The notes: a model not told the origin generated them from the sequence alone. 64,000 nt of DNA from Paracoccaceae bacterium (GCA_027492585.1 JAPUEK010000015.1:1-64000), one strand, 5' to 3'. Numbered from the stretch's first letter, positions 46,737 through 55,272 are shown. Program-made: numbers and translations.

Positions 46737-46765
46737 TTGAAAATGTTCATACTTTGTTCTATATC
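46737..46765 (+). promoter_or_regulatory. Promoter with LexA (SOS) box
   Basis: TTGAAA (-35, 46737-46742) and TATATC (-10, 46760-46765) are 17 bp apart. The spacer ends in GTTC-ATACTTT-GTTC (46745-46759), an exact match to the alphaproteobacterial LexA box GTTC-N7-GTTC. LexA would occlude the promoter until DNA damage. The start codon of the small gene is 31 bp after the -10. Confidence 0.72.
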
Positions 46766-46795
46766 ATGAGTCATGTTCCCTGTGGAGGTGACGCC

Positions 46796-47089
46796 ATGGA
46801 AGAGACCACATTCACCCTGCCAGCGACCGAACGGCAACTTGCCTATGCCCGCTCGCTTGCCCTTCGCAACCAGACGCTCCTGCCCTGGGCCGTCCAGCAG
46901 GACCGCCGCGACCTGAGCCGCTGGATCGAGGAACAATCGAAGCTCCGCCCGGCTGCCCCCGACCCGCGTCCGAGCTCCAAACAGGTGGCCTTTGCCGAGC
47001 GCCTTGCCCGGATCAAGCGCCGGGCGGTGCCGGATGAGTGTTTCCGGGACCGCCAGATGCTGTCGCGCTGGATCGACAGCAATCGGTGA
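46796..47089 (+). CDS. Small two-repeat protein, SOS-type promoter
   Basis: A 97-aa, charged, soluble protein made of two related halves. Half 1 runs ERQLAYARSLALRNQTLLP to DRRDLSRWIEEQ; half 2 runs SKQVAFAERLARIKRRAVP to DRQMLSRWIDSN. The pattern resembles short DUF3072-like repeats, but the family call is tentative. The ATG at 46796 has GGAGG upstream; an earlier TTG start at 46724 lies inside the promoter and is rejected. The LexA box indicates DNA-damage induction. The tidy reading frame amid decayed DNA argues for selection. Confidence 0.68.
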   Translation: MEETTFTLPATERQLAYARSLALRNQTLLPWAVQQDRRDLSRWIEEQSKLRPAAPDPRPSSKQVAFAERLARIKRRAVPDECFRDRQMLSRWIDSNR

Positions 47090-47090
47090 G

Positions 47091-47140
47091 GGGGCGGCCG
47101 GGGGAGCCTCCGGCGGGGATATTTGGGCCAGTATGAAAGG
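47091..47140. repeat. Dispersed intergenic repeat, degenerate copy G
   Basis: Shares GGCGGGGATATTTGGGC and a GTATGAAAGG tail with the other copies; the stem is weak. It lies directly after the stop of the small SOS-type gene. Confidence 0.55.
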
Positions 47141-47386
47141 GCTGCGGAGTTTCGGGGAGGCTTTGCAGGTTTTGAGCAGCCCATCCCGGAAGCACGTGGT
47201 TGCCGTCATGAGCCGGTGTGCCGGGATGGCGGCAAACGGCGGCGGTGGGGATGTTTTCGCAGAGATGGAAAGCGGATGGCGCGTGGTCGGGAAGGTCGTG
47301 GCACAGGTTTTCCGGCCCCGCGGCAGGGGTTCCGAAAACCCTCCAATCATTATGAACGACTATTCGTAGTGGAGCCCGGCAGAGAC

Positions 47387-48515
47387 TCAGACCTGCCCGC
47401 CTTTCCGGGCCGGCCGGTCTGTATCCGTTTTCGGGTGGGACAGATCGGCGTTCAGGGTCCACCCGCCTCCTCCGGCAGCTTCGCCGCCAGTTCGGGATCG
47501 AACTTCCGCTTCTCGGAGTGATCGGCACAGCCGGTGGCCGTCCTGGCGAGGATCAAGGTCGCCTGCGGGGAATTGACCGAGAAGATCGTCTCCACGATCT
47601 TCTCGGTATCGGTTGCATGAAACAGCACCTGCCGCACCCGCCCATCCGCCACCAGGGGTTCCTGGGCCGGAACACAACGGAATTGTTCACTCCGCGCGTC
47701 GAGGGTGCATAAAGGTGATAGCCCGCCTCGGTGATCCCGGCCTCGCTGCCCGGACAGAAGCGCCCCGATCCGCGCGGAATCCTCCGGCATCGCCAGAATC
47801 CTTACTTCATCGACGTTGGCCCGCCCTGCTGCTCAAGGCTCTTCGGCGCCGGTTGTAGTTTTCCGCGCTTTCAGGACGATCTCGCGGCCGTGGGGGGCGC
47901 TGACCGCCCTGAAAGCGCCCGAGTCGATGACGAGGGCGGAATCGCCCGGCCCATCGAATTTCCGCGCCAGCGTCGCAGGCACCACGAGGCAGGGGCCGAT
48001 CACCGTTCCTTGCAGGAAGCCGGGCGAGGGGGCTTGATGGTGAATTTCACCGTAAGCGGGTTGATGGTCTCGCTGAGGCCGCAATTGTTGGCGACCTCGG
48101 CGGGGTGGAGATTCTGGTCCGGTCTGCGGAGCCCGAAGCTGTGGAAATTCGCCGCGATCGTCGCCGCATCAAGGGGCGTGCCATCCGAAACGGTCACGCC
48201 GGGGCGGAGTTTGAAGGTGCCTCCGGTCTTTCCGGCGTTGACCCCCCAGCTTTCGGCGATTCAGGGTTCCACTTCCAGCGTCTCGGGGTTCTGCCAGGTC
48301 AGCTCGTCGGTGATCTGGTTGAGAACGCCCGGATTGACGGTAAAGCCGCCGGAGGGTGGATGGAGCGCGGTATGGGCCTTGCCGGTCGAGGCAGATCGGC
48401 GTGCCGCCCTTGCGCGGTGCCTCGACGGCGCGGGCGAGGCCGATGAAGCCGGGGGGGCGAGAAGCGTGGTCAGCGCCAAAAACACGCGGCGCGCGAGGTC
48501 GGAAGGTCGGGTCAT
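47387..48515 (-). pseudogene. Decayed family 5 solute-binding protein (oligopeptide type)
   Basis: The minus strand reads as a periplasmic binding protein with several lesions. From ATG 48515, a signal-like N-terminus leads to NQITDELTWQNPETLEVEP, followed by TGA at 48263-48261 where the family has Trp (PWIAESW). The frame then continues with IAESW, SDGTPLDAATIAANF and PLTVKFTIKPP. It then shifts near 48030 to the frame giving PSPGFLQGTVIG and VPATLARKFDG, hits another stop at 47833, and resumes as EDSARIGALLSGQ and VADGRVRQVLFHATDTEKI. A further shift gives GWTLNADLSHPKTD and the C-terminus is missing. The permease and ATPase partners are absent. Confidence 0.75.
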
Positions 48516-48630
48516 GGCGCAGTTCCTCAGGAGGACCGGCGCGCGGCGGTGAGGGCAGACTGGCAGGATTTCCGCCAAATGGCGATAAAACGGGACGCGC
48601 TTGCGGAGCTATGCCGGAAGAGGAACCATC

Positions 48631-48655
48631 GGCGGGGCGGGGCGGGGCGGGGCGG
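48631..48655. repeat. Short tandem repeat (GGCGG)x5
   Basis: Five perfect 5-bp GGCGG units in a row, between the solute-binding pseudogene and the NnrR-type box. It is upstream of the proposed promoter of the membrane gene, so an effect on translation is not expected from the start chosen here. Confidence 0.8.
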
Positions 48656-48730
48656 AAAGGCATATGCCGCGAAACGCCCGGTTCCTGCGAAAGATGCCAC
48701 GATTCGGACGCCGCGCCTCTTTCGCGGAAT

Positions 48731-48744
48731 TTGTGCCATCGCAA
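48731..48744 (+). promoter_or_regulatory. Candidate NnrR box for the 48.8 kb membrane gene
   Basis: TTGTG-CCAT-CGCAA, one mismatch from the perfect palindrome TTGCG-N4-CGCAA used by NnrR-type Crp/Fnr regulators. Its centre is 61 bp upstream of the proposed GTG start; a class II activator position (-41.5) puts transcription start near 48779. Confidence 0.6.
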
Positions 48745-48798
48745 AGACGGGCGGGCGGCGTTCCCGCAAGGTCGGCGAAACCCTGGGGGGATGGCGCG

Positions 48799-50106
48799 GT
48801 GGGACAGCAGCTTTCACGCTGGACAATGGCATGGTTTGCGACGGCGCTCGGCTTTCTGCTCGCGGCGCTGATGGCGCTTGTCGCGGGGTGGGCGGGGCCG
48901 GACGCCGGACAGAACGGGTTGGCGCTGGCGGCCGTGCATCTTTTCGCGCTGGGCTGGCTCGGGCAGATGATGCTGGGCGCCCTGATCCAGTTCGTGCCGG
49001 TTCTGGTGGCGCAGCCTCTGGCCTTTCCGCGTCTGGCCCTGCCGGCGCTTGGCCTTTGCGTGACGGGCGTGGGGACCCTCGTCGCAGGCTTTGCCGGGCT
49101 GGCCGGGTGGGAGCCGGGTCTGGCTTTCCTGTCGCTCGGACCGCTGCTTCTGGGCGGAGGATTCGCTCTGGTGGCGCTGATGCTCGGCGCCACGATCCTG
49201 CGGGCGAAGGCCTGGCGGCAGGGGGCGGGGCGTTCGGTGCTGCTGGCGCTTTTCGGTCTGGCCGGGCTTTGGGCGACGGGTGCGGGCATGGCGGAGGCTC
49301 TGGCGGGGCAGGGGATCGGGGTCGCTCTCGTGCCTGACGGGCTGCCGTTCCACATTCTGCTGGGACTTGGCCTGTGGCTCAGCCTTGCGGCCTTTGGCGT
49401 CAGCTACAAGCTCTTCCCGATGTTCCTCCTCGCCTCCGAGGCCGATGGTCGGCTGCGGGCGCTGACCTTCACGGCGGCCCTTCTGGCGGCGGCCCTGGTG
49501 CTGGTCGGCCTGCTGGCGGTGCTGCGCGGGCAGGACTTTCCGCTCTGGCTGCCGGTCCTGCCGATGCTGGCGGCGGCGAGCCTCTACCTCGTCGATATCG
49601 CCGCGATCTGGCGGTCGCGCAAACGGCCCCGGCCCGAGGTCAACATGCTCATGAGCCGCGCGGCCCTCGCCTTTCTGGTGCTGGCCGCCCTGCTCATCCT
49701 GCCTGCGATGCGGTTCGGCGGCAGATGGGCGGAAGCGACGGTTTTCGCCGCCGCCGCCGGCTGGCTCTCCATGCTCACCCTGGCGCAACTGGTGAAGATC
49801 ACCAGCTTTCTGACCTGGATCCAGGTCTTTGCCACCCGGATCGGCCGGGCGCCGGTGCCGATGGTGCAGGATCTGACCGATGCCCATGCGGTGCGGCTCT
49901 GGCTCTGGCTCTGGTGTCTTGGGGCGGGGGGTGGCACGCTGGCGTTGCTTGCCGGTGCGCCCCTGATGTTCCGCTGCGCGGCCCTCGCCCTGCTGATCGC
50001 GGCTCTGGGCCTCGTGCGGGAGGTCCATGCCATCCGCCGCCTTGTCCATCTGCCGGTGGCCAGGCGGCCCGGCACCCTGCCGCCCCTGATCCTTCCTGTC
50101 CTGTGA
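48799..50106 (+). CDS. Polytopic membrane protein of the denitrification cluster
   Basis: A 435-aa protein with about 12 membrane helices. The segment AVHLFALGWLGQMMLGALIQFVPVL near residue 45 has the His-plus-glycine helix pattern seen in heme-copper-oxidase-like and NnrS-like proteins; FHILLGLGLWLSLAAFGVSYKLFPMF follows. The frame is open to 48601, but residues before 48799 are Arg-rich and contain the NnrR box, so GTG 48799 (after GGGGGGA) is preferred. It is followed by DUF2249 and DUF59 genes. A role in NO or nitrite handling is inferred from context. Confidence 0.72.
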   Translation: MGQQLSRWTMAWFATALGFLLAALMALVAGWAGPDAGQNGLALAAVHLFALGWLGQMMLGALIQFVPVLVAQPLAFPRLALPALGLCVTGVGTLVAGFAGLAGWEPGLAFLSLGPLLLGGGFALVALMLGATILRAKAWRQGAGRSVLLALFGLAGLWATGAGMAEALAGQGIGVALVPDGLPFHILLGLGLWLSLAAFGVSYKLFPMFLLASEADGRLRALTFTAALLAAALVLVGLLAVLRGQDFPLWLPVLPMLAAASLYLVDIAAIWRSRKRPRPEVNMLMSRAALAFLVLAALLILPAMRFGGRWAEATVFAAAAGWLSMLTLAQLVKITSFLTWIQVFATRIGRAPVPMVQDLTDAHAVRLWLWLWCLGAGGGTLALLAGAPLMFRCAALALLIAALGLVREVHAIRRLVHLPVARRPGTLPPLILPVL

Positions 50107-50114
50107 GTGATGCC

Positions 50115-50633
50115 ATGACCCGACCGACCCGCGACCTTGACGTTCGCCCCCTCCTTGCCGAAGGGCAGGAGCCTTTTGCCGCCATCATGGCCGCAACCGA
50201 TGCCCTGGCCCCCGGCGAGAGCCTGCGCCTGATCGCCCCGTTCCGGCCGGTGCCGCTGTTCGGGGTGATGGCCAAGCGCGGCTTTATCGCCAGCGACCGG
50301 GCGCTTGGCGGCGGCGACTGGGAAGTGATCTTTTCCCCCGCCTGTGAGGAGCCGTCGGGACCCGAAGGCCAAGGCGTCACCGATGCCGCGCTCTGGCCCG
50401 ATCCGTCGCAGATGCTGGATCTGGAGGGGCTGATGCCGCCGGAACCGATGGTGAGGATTCTCGAAACACTGGAAGAGATGCGGGTGGGAGAGGTGCTTTT
50501 TGCCGCTCTCGGCCGGGAGCCGGTGTTTCTCTTTCCCGAGCTTGCGGCGCGCGGCCATGAATGGGCGGGCGGGTTCAGCAGCGACGGGGCGACCTATCGG
50601 CTCATGGTGCGGCGGGGGGCGGGTGATGCCTGA
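50115..50633 (+). CDS. DUF2249 protein, two-domain
   Basis: A 172-aa protein with two DUF2249-like halves. The first runs LDVRPLLAEGQEPFAAIM, then LAPGESLRLIAPFRPVPLFGVMAKRG. The second runs LDLEGLMPPEPMVRILETL, then VLFAALGREPVFLFPELAARGHEW. DUF2249 resembles TusA-like sulfur-carrier folds and often accompanies denitrification genes. It starts 8 bp after the membrane gene and overlaps the next gene by 8 bp. Function is unproven. Confidence 0.8.
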   Translation: MTRPTRDLDVRPLLAEGQEPFAAIMAATDALAPGESLRLIAPFRPVPLFGVMAKRGFIASDRALGGGDWEVIFSPACEEPSGPEGQGVTDAALWPDPSQMLDLEGLMPPEPMVRILETLEEMRVGEVLFAALGREPVFLFPELAARGHEWAGGFSSDGATYRLMVRRGAGDA

Positions 50634-50922
50634 TCCCCGCCTTGCCGCCGTCACCACCGCCCTGCGCGGCATCCTCGACCCGGAAACCGGGCGGGATCTG
50701 GTGGCCATGGGGTTGATCTATGAGGTCGGGATCACCGGCGACCGGGCGGAGGTGGTGATGACCACCACCACCCGCGGCTGCCCCTTGACAGAAATGCTGC
50801 GGCTCGGCGCGGAAACCGCGGTGCTGTCCGTTCCTGGCATCCGCTCCGCCGAGGTGCGTCTCACTTGGGAGCCGCACTGGACGCCCGACCGGATGGAGCC
50901 GCTCCAGGACCTCTCCCGGTAG
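50626..50922 (+). CDS. DUF59/PaaD-like metal-sulfur cluster assembly protein
   Basis: A 98-aa MIP18/DUF59 protein. It contains LRGILDPETGRDLVAMGLIYEVGI, TTTTRGCPLTEMLR and the closing VRLTWEPHWTPDRM. Proteins of this class help mature iron-sulfur enzymes. The preceding DUF2249 and membrane genes suggest a joint role in building or repairing a nitrogen-oxide reductase. The frame from 50500 is longer, but the stretch before 50626 lies within the DUF2249 gene. Confidence 0.83.
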   Translation: MPDPRLAAVTTALRGILDPETGRDLVAMGLIYEVGITGDRAEVVMTTTTRGCPLTEMLRLGAETAVLSVPGIRSAEVRLTWEPHWTPDRMEPLQDLSR

Positions 50923-50927
50923 CCCCC

Positions 50928-50986
50928 TTTCATCTTGCCATAAATATCCTGCGGGGAGGTCCGGAGGGGTGCAAAACCCCTCCGGC
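50928..50986. repeat. Dispersed intergenic hairpin repeat, copy D
   Basis: TTTCATCTTG tail, AAATATCCTGCGGGGAGG core, then a perfect stem CCGGAGGGGT / ACCCCTCCGG (loop GCAAA, 50961-50985). It lies between convergent genes, again 3' of both. Confidence 0.85.
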
Positions 50987-51017
50987 GCCAGCAGGGGGCG
51001 CACCGCAGAATATTCCC

Positions 51018-52226
51018 CTACTCCGCCCCCCGCGGCTTGCGCCGGGCCAAGATCAGCATCGGCGCATGTTCGGCAAGGAACAGCCCGAAGGCCGCAATCC
51101 ACAGCGCGCCCGCCGCCTCCATCAGTCCCAGTCCGCCGGTCAGGTCGGCGAGGGGACGGGCGAGTGCCGCGGCAAAGAGGCTCAGATAGGCGGCCTTGGT
51201 GAGGGCGGAGGCGCTCAGCGCCCGCCCGGTATGTCCGCGCGTCGCCCGCGTCATCACGGCGAGCATGGTGCAGCCGATCACCCCCACGGTGAAGACATGC
51301 AGGGCGGAGGCGGGTGTCACCAACCCGGCCTGCGCGGCCGCGAGGGCCAGAAAGCCCAGCGGCACAAGCGCATAGGCGGCGTGCAGGACGAAAAGCAGCG
51401 CCTCCGGCCAGGTTGCCAGCCCGCGCCAGCGGGCCAGCCGCGCGGCGTTCAGCCCGGCGGCGATCAGGGCGGCGAAGGCGGTCAGACGCGCCTCCGGTGC
51501 CACCACCCAGAGCAGGAGCGTTGCGGCACTCGCCCCGATCACCCCCATGTCGAAGCGGTTGTAGGGGGTGGGAAAGCGGCTCTCTCCCCGCTGGTTCAGC
51601 CAGTTGCGGGTGAAGCTCGGGATGATCCTGCCGCCGATGATCAGCACAAGAAGGACATAACCCGCGACAGCCGCCCGCAGCGCCAGCACCGGATCTCCGC
51701 CCCAGAGAAGGGTGGCGTGAAAGCCGAGATTGCCAAGCATCACCGCCGTCACGCCGCCCAGAACCTTCAGGTCGTTCCACTTCTTCCCGGCGACGATCTC
51801 GCGCGCTGCAATCGCCAGAAGGCCCGGCAGGAAGACGGCATCGACGAGGGCCGCAGGCTCCATCCCGATCACTCCCGCCGCGGCCATCGCCAATCGTCCC
51901 GCCAGCCACAAAGCGACCAGCCCGGCCAGAGGCGCGCCGGAGACCGGCAAGCTTCCGGTCCAGTTCGGGATGGCGGTCAGCAGAAAGCCCGCCAGAACCG
52001 CCGGGGCAAATCCGAAGACCATCTCATGCGCGTGCCAGAGCGCCGCGCCGTAATCGCCGCCAAGCGGCAGCCCCGTCGCAAGGGCGGCGATCCAGAGCGC
52101 CATGGCCAGGGGCGCCCAGATCGCCGCCCCCAGAAAGAACGGCCGGAACCCGTAGGACAGGATCGCCGGCCCGTCCTGTTTCAACCCGCGCGGCACCCGC
52201 CTGCGCTTCGTCTCTGTCTCGCTCAT
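51018..52226 (-). CDS. nnrS: NnrS family heme/copper membrane protein
   Basis: A 402-aa membrane protein with about 12 helices. The N-terminus has FRPFFLGAAIWAPLAMALW and ALWHAHEMVFGFAPAVLAGFLLTAIPNWTG, the His-containing family signature, and HVFTVGVIGCTMLAVMTRATRGHTG is near the C-terminus. NnrS is linked to resistance to nitric-oxide stress during denitrification. The ATG at 52226 follows AAAGGA; residues before it are not protein-like. It is divergent from nirK with two NnrR-type boxes between them. Confidence 0.93.
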   Translation of the reverse strand: MSETETKRRRVPRGLKQDGPAILSYGFRPFFLGAAIWAPLAMALWIAALATGLPLGGDYGAALWHAHEMVFGFAPAVLAGFLLTAIPNWTGSLPVSGAPLAGLVALWLAGRLAMAAAGVIGMEPAALVDAVFLPGLLAIAAREIVAGKKWNDLKVLGGVTAVMLGNLGFHATLLWGGDPVLALRAAVAGYVLLVLIIGGRIIPSFTRNWLNQRGESRFPTPYNRFDMGVIGASAATLLLWVVAPEARLTAFAALIAAGLNAARLARWRGLATWPEALLFVLHAAYALVPLGFLALAAAQAGLVTPASALHVFTVGVIGCTMLAVMTRATRGHTGRALSASALTKAAYLSLFAAALARPLADLTGGLGLMEAAGALWIAAFGLFLAEHAPMLILARRKPRGAE

Positions 52227-52277
52227 CGTCCGATCCTTTCGTTTCCCCGAGCCATAGGCGGGCAAAACGCCCGCTCT

Positions 52278-52291
52278 TTGCGCTGCCGCAA
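52278..52291 (-). promoter_or_regulatory. NnrR box, nnrS side
   Basis: Perfect palindrome TTGCG-CTGC-CGCAA in the divergent nnrS-nirK region. Its centre is 58 bp from the nnrS ATG, so a class II position puts transcription start near 52243. Confidence 0.75.
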
Positions 52292-52317
52292 GGAGCGGAA
52301 CGATTGCGCGGCGAAGG

Positions 52318-52331
52318 TTGTTCCGGCGCAA
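52318..52331 (+). promoter_or_regulatory. NnrR-like box, nirK side
   Basis: TTGTT-CCGG-CGCAA, one intact half-site plus a degenerate one, centred 83 bp from the nirK ATG. A TCTAGT -10 candidate (52352-52357) sits 40 bp upstream-proximal of the expected start near 52364, fitting a class II activated promoter. Confidence 0.6.
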
Positions 52332-52407
52332 AGAGGGCGGGGGCGGCAAGGTCTAGTCCAAGGGCAACCCGGCGGGAGCAACCGCCGGAGAGCCGAAAGG
52401 AAAAGAG

Positions 52408-53532
52408 ATGTCCGAATTCGCAATCAGCCGCCGCACGATCCTTGCCGGGGCCGCCCTTGCAGGGGCCTTCACTCAGGTCCGTGCCGGGGCGGCACAGGCG
52501 CAGGAGGTGCTGACCCCGGTTTCCGCCCAGGCCGCCGAGGCGCTGCCCCGCGTCAAGGTCAAGCTCGTCGATCCGCCCTTCGTGCATGAGCATGAGCAGG
52601 TGGCGACCGACGGCCCGAAAGTCGTCGAATTCGAGATGACCATCCACGAGAAGAAGATCGTGCTCGATGACGATGGCACCGAGACCTTCGCCTTCACCTT
52701 CAATGGCACCGTTCCCGGCCCGCTGATGGTGGTGCATGAAGGCGATTATGTGGAGCTGACGCTGATCAACGCGCCGGAGAACGAGCTTCTGCACAACATC
52801 GACTTCCACAGCTCCACCGGGGCGCTTGGCGGCGGCGGGCTGACGCAGGTCAATCCCGGCGAAAAGACCATCCTGCGGTGGAAGGCCACCAAGCAAGGCG
52901 TCTTCGTCTATCACTGCGCCCCGCCCGGCATGGTTCCCTGGCATGTGACCGCCGGCATGAACGGCGCGATCATGGTGCTGCCGCGCGACGGGCTGAAGGA
53001 TCACGAAGGCAAGCCGCTGAGCTATGACCGCATCTACTATGTCGGCGAGCAGGATTTCTATGTGCCGCGCGACGAGACCGGAGCCTACAAGAAATACGAG
53101 TCGGTGGGCGACAGCTATGACGACGCCCTGAAGGCGATGCGGACGCTGACGCCGACGCATATCGTCTTCAACGGCAAGGTCGGCGCGCTGACCGGCGACA
53201 ATGCCATGACGGCGAAGGTCGGTGAGACGGTGCTGATCATCCACAGCCAGGCCAACCGCGACACGCGGCCCCACCTCATCGGCGGCCATGGCAACTATGT
53301 CTGGGCGACGGGCAAGTTCCGCAATCCGCCGCAGCTCGATCAGGAAACCTGGTTCATTCCGGGCGGCACGGCGGGGGCGGCGATCTATACCTTCGAGCAG
53401 CCGGGCATCTACGCCTATGTGAACCACAACCTGATCGAGGCCTTCGAGCTTGGCGCTGCCGCCCACTTCAAGGTCGAGGGCGACTGGAACGACGATCTGA
53501 TGAAACAGGTCCTCGCCCCCTCGCCGATCTGA
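52408..53532 (+). CDS. nirK: Copper-containing nitrite reductase
   Basis: Periplasmic enzyme of 374 aa reducing nitrite to nitric oxide. It has a twin-arginine-type signal ([19 protein letters not shown]). The type 1 copper ligands are H129, C170, H179 and M184. The type 2 ligands H134 and H169 are in HNIDFH and FVYHCAPPG, with the third His in [12 protein letters not shown] and catalytic D132. These match the Achromobacter numbering by a constant +34. A GGAAAAG site precedes the ATG. It is followed by nirV and an NnrR-type regulator. Confidence 0.97.
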   Translation: MSEFAISRRTILAGAALAGAFTQVRAGAAQAQEVLTPVSAQAAEALPRVKVKLVDPPFVHEHEQVATDGPKVVEFEMTIHEKKIVLDDDGTETFAFTFNGTVPGPLMVVHEGDYVELTLINAPENELLHNIDFHSSTGALGGGGLTQVNPGEKTILRWKATKQGVFVYHCAPPGMVPWHVTAGMNGAIMVLPRDGLKDHEGKPLSYDRIYYVGEQDFYVPRDETGAYKKYESVGDSYDDALKAMRTLTPTHIVFNGKVGALTGDNAMTAKVGETVLIIHSQANRDTRPHLIGGHGNYVWATGKFRNPPQLDQETWFIPGGTAGAAIYTFEQPGIYAYVNHNLIEAFELGAAAHFKVEGDWNDDLMKQVLAPSPI

Positions 53533-53587
53533 TCTCAGCCCCTTGCCGCCCCCGGTGTCCGGGGGCGGCGCTTTCGGAGGGTTTCCG

Positions 53588-54406
53588 ATGCGTTTTCTTC
53601 CCTTCGCCCTTTCGCTGGCGGCGCTTCCTGCGGCCGCCCTTGCCGCCGAGCCGCTGACCGTCCGCCTTGACCCCGCGCCGTTCGAGCATCGGCTTGATGG
53701 CGACTGGCGGCGGGCGGGCCGCAATACCGACGCGCCCAAAGCCGTGGTGCAGATCCCGGCGCCGGTGGAGATCATGGCCCAGCCGGTGTCGGTCGGGGAG
53801 TACATGCTCTGCGTCGCCGATCACGCCTGCGATGCGCCGGGCGGGCCGACGGACCGGGCGGATCTGCCGGTGGTGGGGGTGAACTGGCTCGACGCCAATG
53901 CCTATGCGGCTTGGCTTTCGGCACAGACCGGCGGCACCTGGCGCCTGCCGTCCGATGCCGAATGGGCGCAGGCGGCGGGCTCTCTCTGGCGCGACGATGC
54001 GCTTGGCATCGAGGATGATCCGGCCAATCCCGCTGTCCGCTGGCTTGCCGAATACGAGGCGGAGGCCGCCCGGTCCCGCGACCGCGACCGCGAGCTGCGC
54101 CCGGTCGGTAGCCTCAACGTCAATGAACTCGGCGTGCATGACATCGGCGGGGCGGTCTGGGAATGGACCTCCACCTGCCTGCGCCGGGTGGAGATGGATG
54201 CGGCCGGCGTTATCCTTTCGGAAGAACCGGCCTGCGGCATCTACATCGCGGAGGGACGCCATCGTGCCGCCCTGACGCTGTTCGAGCGCGACCCGCGCAC
54301 CGGGGGCTGTTCGGTCGGCACGCCGCCCGACAATATGGGTTTCCGGCTGGTGCGGGAGGTGCCGCAGGGCCTGCTCGGTCGGGTTTCCCGCTGGCTTTTG
54401 GGCTAG
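53588..54406 (+). CDS. nirV: NirV, formylglycine-generating-enzyme-like protein
   Basis: Periplasmic protein of 272 aa, with signal peptide MRFLPFALSLAALPAAALA, following GGAGGG. The FGE/SUMF fold segments are VSVGEYMLCVADHAC, VVGVNWLDANAYAAWLS, GGTWRLPSDAEWAQAA, LGVHDIGGAVWEWTS and MGFRLVRE. NirV is commonly paired with nirK and is thought to help nitrite reductase maturation. The exact chemistry is unknown. The start at 53588 is chosen for the signal peptide; the frame opens earlier at 53543. Confidence 0.9.
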   Translation: MRFLPFALSLAALPAAALAAEPLTVRLDPAPFEHRLDGDWRRAGRNTDAPKAVVQIPAPVEIMAQPVSVGEYMLCVADHACDAPGGPTDRADLPVVGVNWLDANAYAAWLSAQTGGTWRLPSDAEWAQAAGSLWRDDALGIEDDPANPAVRWLAEYEAEAARSRDRDRELRPVGSLNVNELGVHDIGGAVWEWTSTCLRRVEMDAAGVILSEEPACGIYIAEGRHRAALTLFERDPRTGGCSVGTPPDNMGFRLVREVPQGLLGRVSRWLLG

Positions 54407-54478
54407 AAGGCGCCGCCGGCTCTTTGCTTGCGCGCCCTTTTGAGGCACCAAGGGCGGGGCAGGAGCAAAGGAGGCTTC

Positions 54479-55177
54479 ATGGCGATCGAGCCGGCACTGG
54501 TGCGAAATCTGCCGCTGTTCCAGCGGCTGACCGAGGCGGAACTGGCCCGGCTGATGGTCCGCGCCACCTCGCGCCGGGTGGCGCAAGGCGAGACGGTCTT
54601 CGAGCAGGGGGCGGTGGCGAGCACCTTCTACCTGCTGCTGCACGGGCGGCTGAAGGTCAGCCAGGTCACGCCGGACGGCCAGCAGGTCATGGTCCGGGTG
54701 GTGCATCCCGGCGATCTTTTCGGCTTTGCCCGCGCGCTGAACCGCGCCGATTATCCCGGTACGGCCCGCGCGGCGGTGGATTGCGTGGTTGTCGGCTGGC
54801 CGATGTCGGATTGGGACGCCGTGGTGGAAACCAATCCGCGGCTGGCGATCAATGCCATGCAGACCATCGGTCAGCGGCTGGATGAGGCGCATACCCGGCT
54901 GCGCGAGATGTCCACGCAGGAGGTGGAGCGGCGGGTGGCCAATACCGTCCTGCGGCTGGCCGAAAAGGCCGGCCGCAAGGAGGCGGCGGGGATGCGGATC
55001 GACTTTCCGATCACCCGTCAGGACATTGCCGAGATGACGGGAACCACGCTGCACACCGTGTCGCGCATCCTCTCCGCCTGGGAGGCGCAGGGGCTGGTCG
55101 AGGGCGGGCGCCAGAAGCTGACGCTCTGCGATGCCGAGGGGCTCGCACGGATCGCGGAGCCGCCTGCGGAGGGATAG
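54479..55177 (+). CDS. nnrR: Crp/Fnr family regulator, NnrR-type
   Basis: A 232-aa regulator. A cyclic-nucleotide-binding-like domain (VFEQGAVASTFYLLLHGRLKVSQVTPDGQQVMVRV) leads into a dimer helix and a C-terminal HTH: ITRQDIAEMTGTTLHTVSRILSAWEAQGLV. It lacks the N-terminal cysteine cluster of Fnr, so it is not oxygen-sensing by iron-sulfur; NnrR proteins respond to NO. AAAGGAGG precedes the ATG at 54479. The boxes at 48731, 52278 and 52318 are likely targets. Confidence 0.86.
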   Translation: MAIEPALVRNLPLFQRLTEAELARLMVRATSRRVAQGETVFEQGAVASTFYLLLHGRLKVSQVTPDGQQVMVRVVHPGDLFGFARALNRADYPGTARAAVDCVVVGWPMSDWDAVVETNPRLAINAMQTIGQRLDEAHTRLREMSTQEVERRVANTVLRLAEKAGRKEAAGMRIDFPITRQDIAEMTGTTLHTVSRILSAWEAQGLVEGGRQKLTLCDAEGLARIAEPPAEG

Positions 55178-55210
55178 GCCGGCCATTCGGCGGGGGTGCG
55201 CCCTATGGTG

Positions 55211-55272
55211 GCGCCGGAGGGGTCTTGCACCCCTCCGGACCTCCCCGCAGGATATTTGAGAAGAGAAGAAAG
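55211..55272. repeat. Dispersed intergenic hairpin repeat, copy E
   Basis: Perfect stem CCGGAGGGGT / ACCCCTCCGG (loop CTTGC, 55214-55238), then CCCCGCAGGATATTTGAG and an AAGAGAAGAAAGG tail. It lies 3' of the nnrR gene. Its CCCGCAGG is also the junction of the adjacent 388-bp duplication. Confidence 0.88.
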
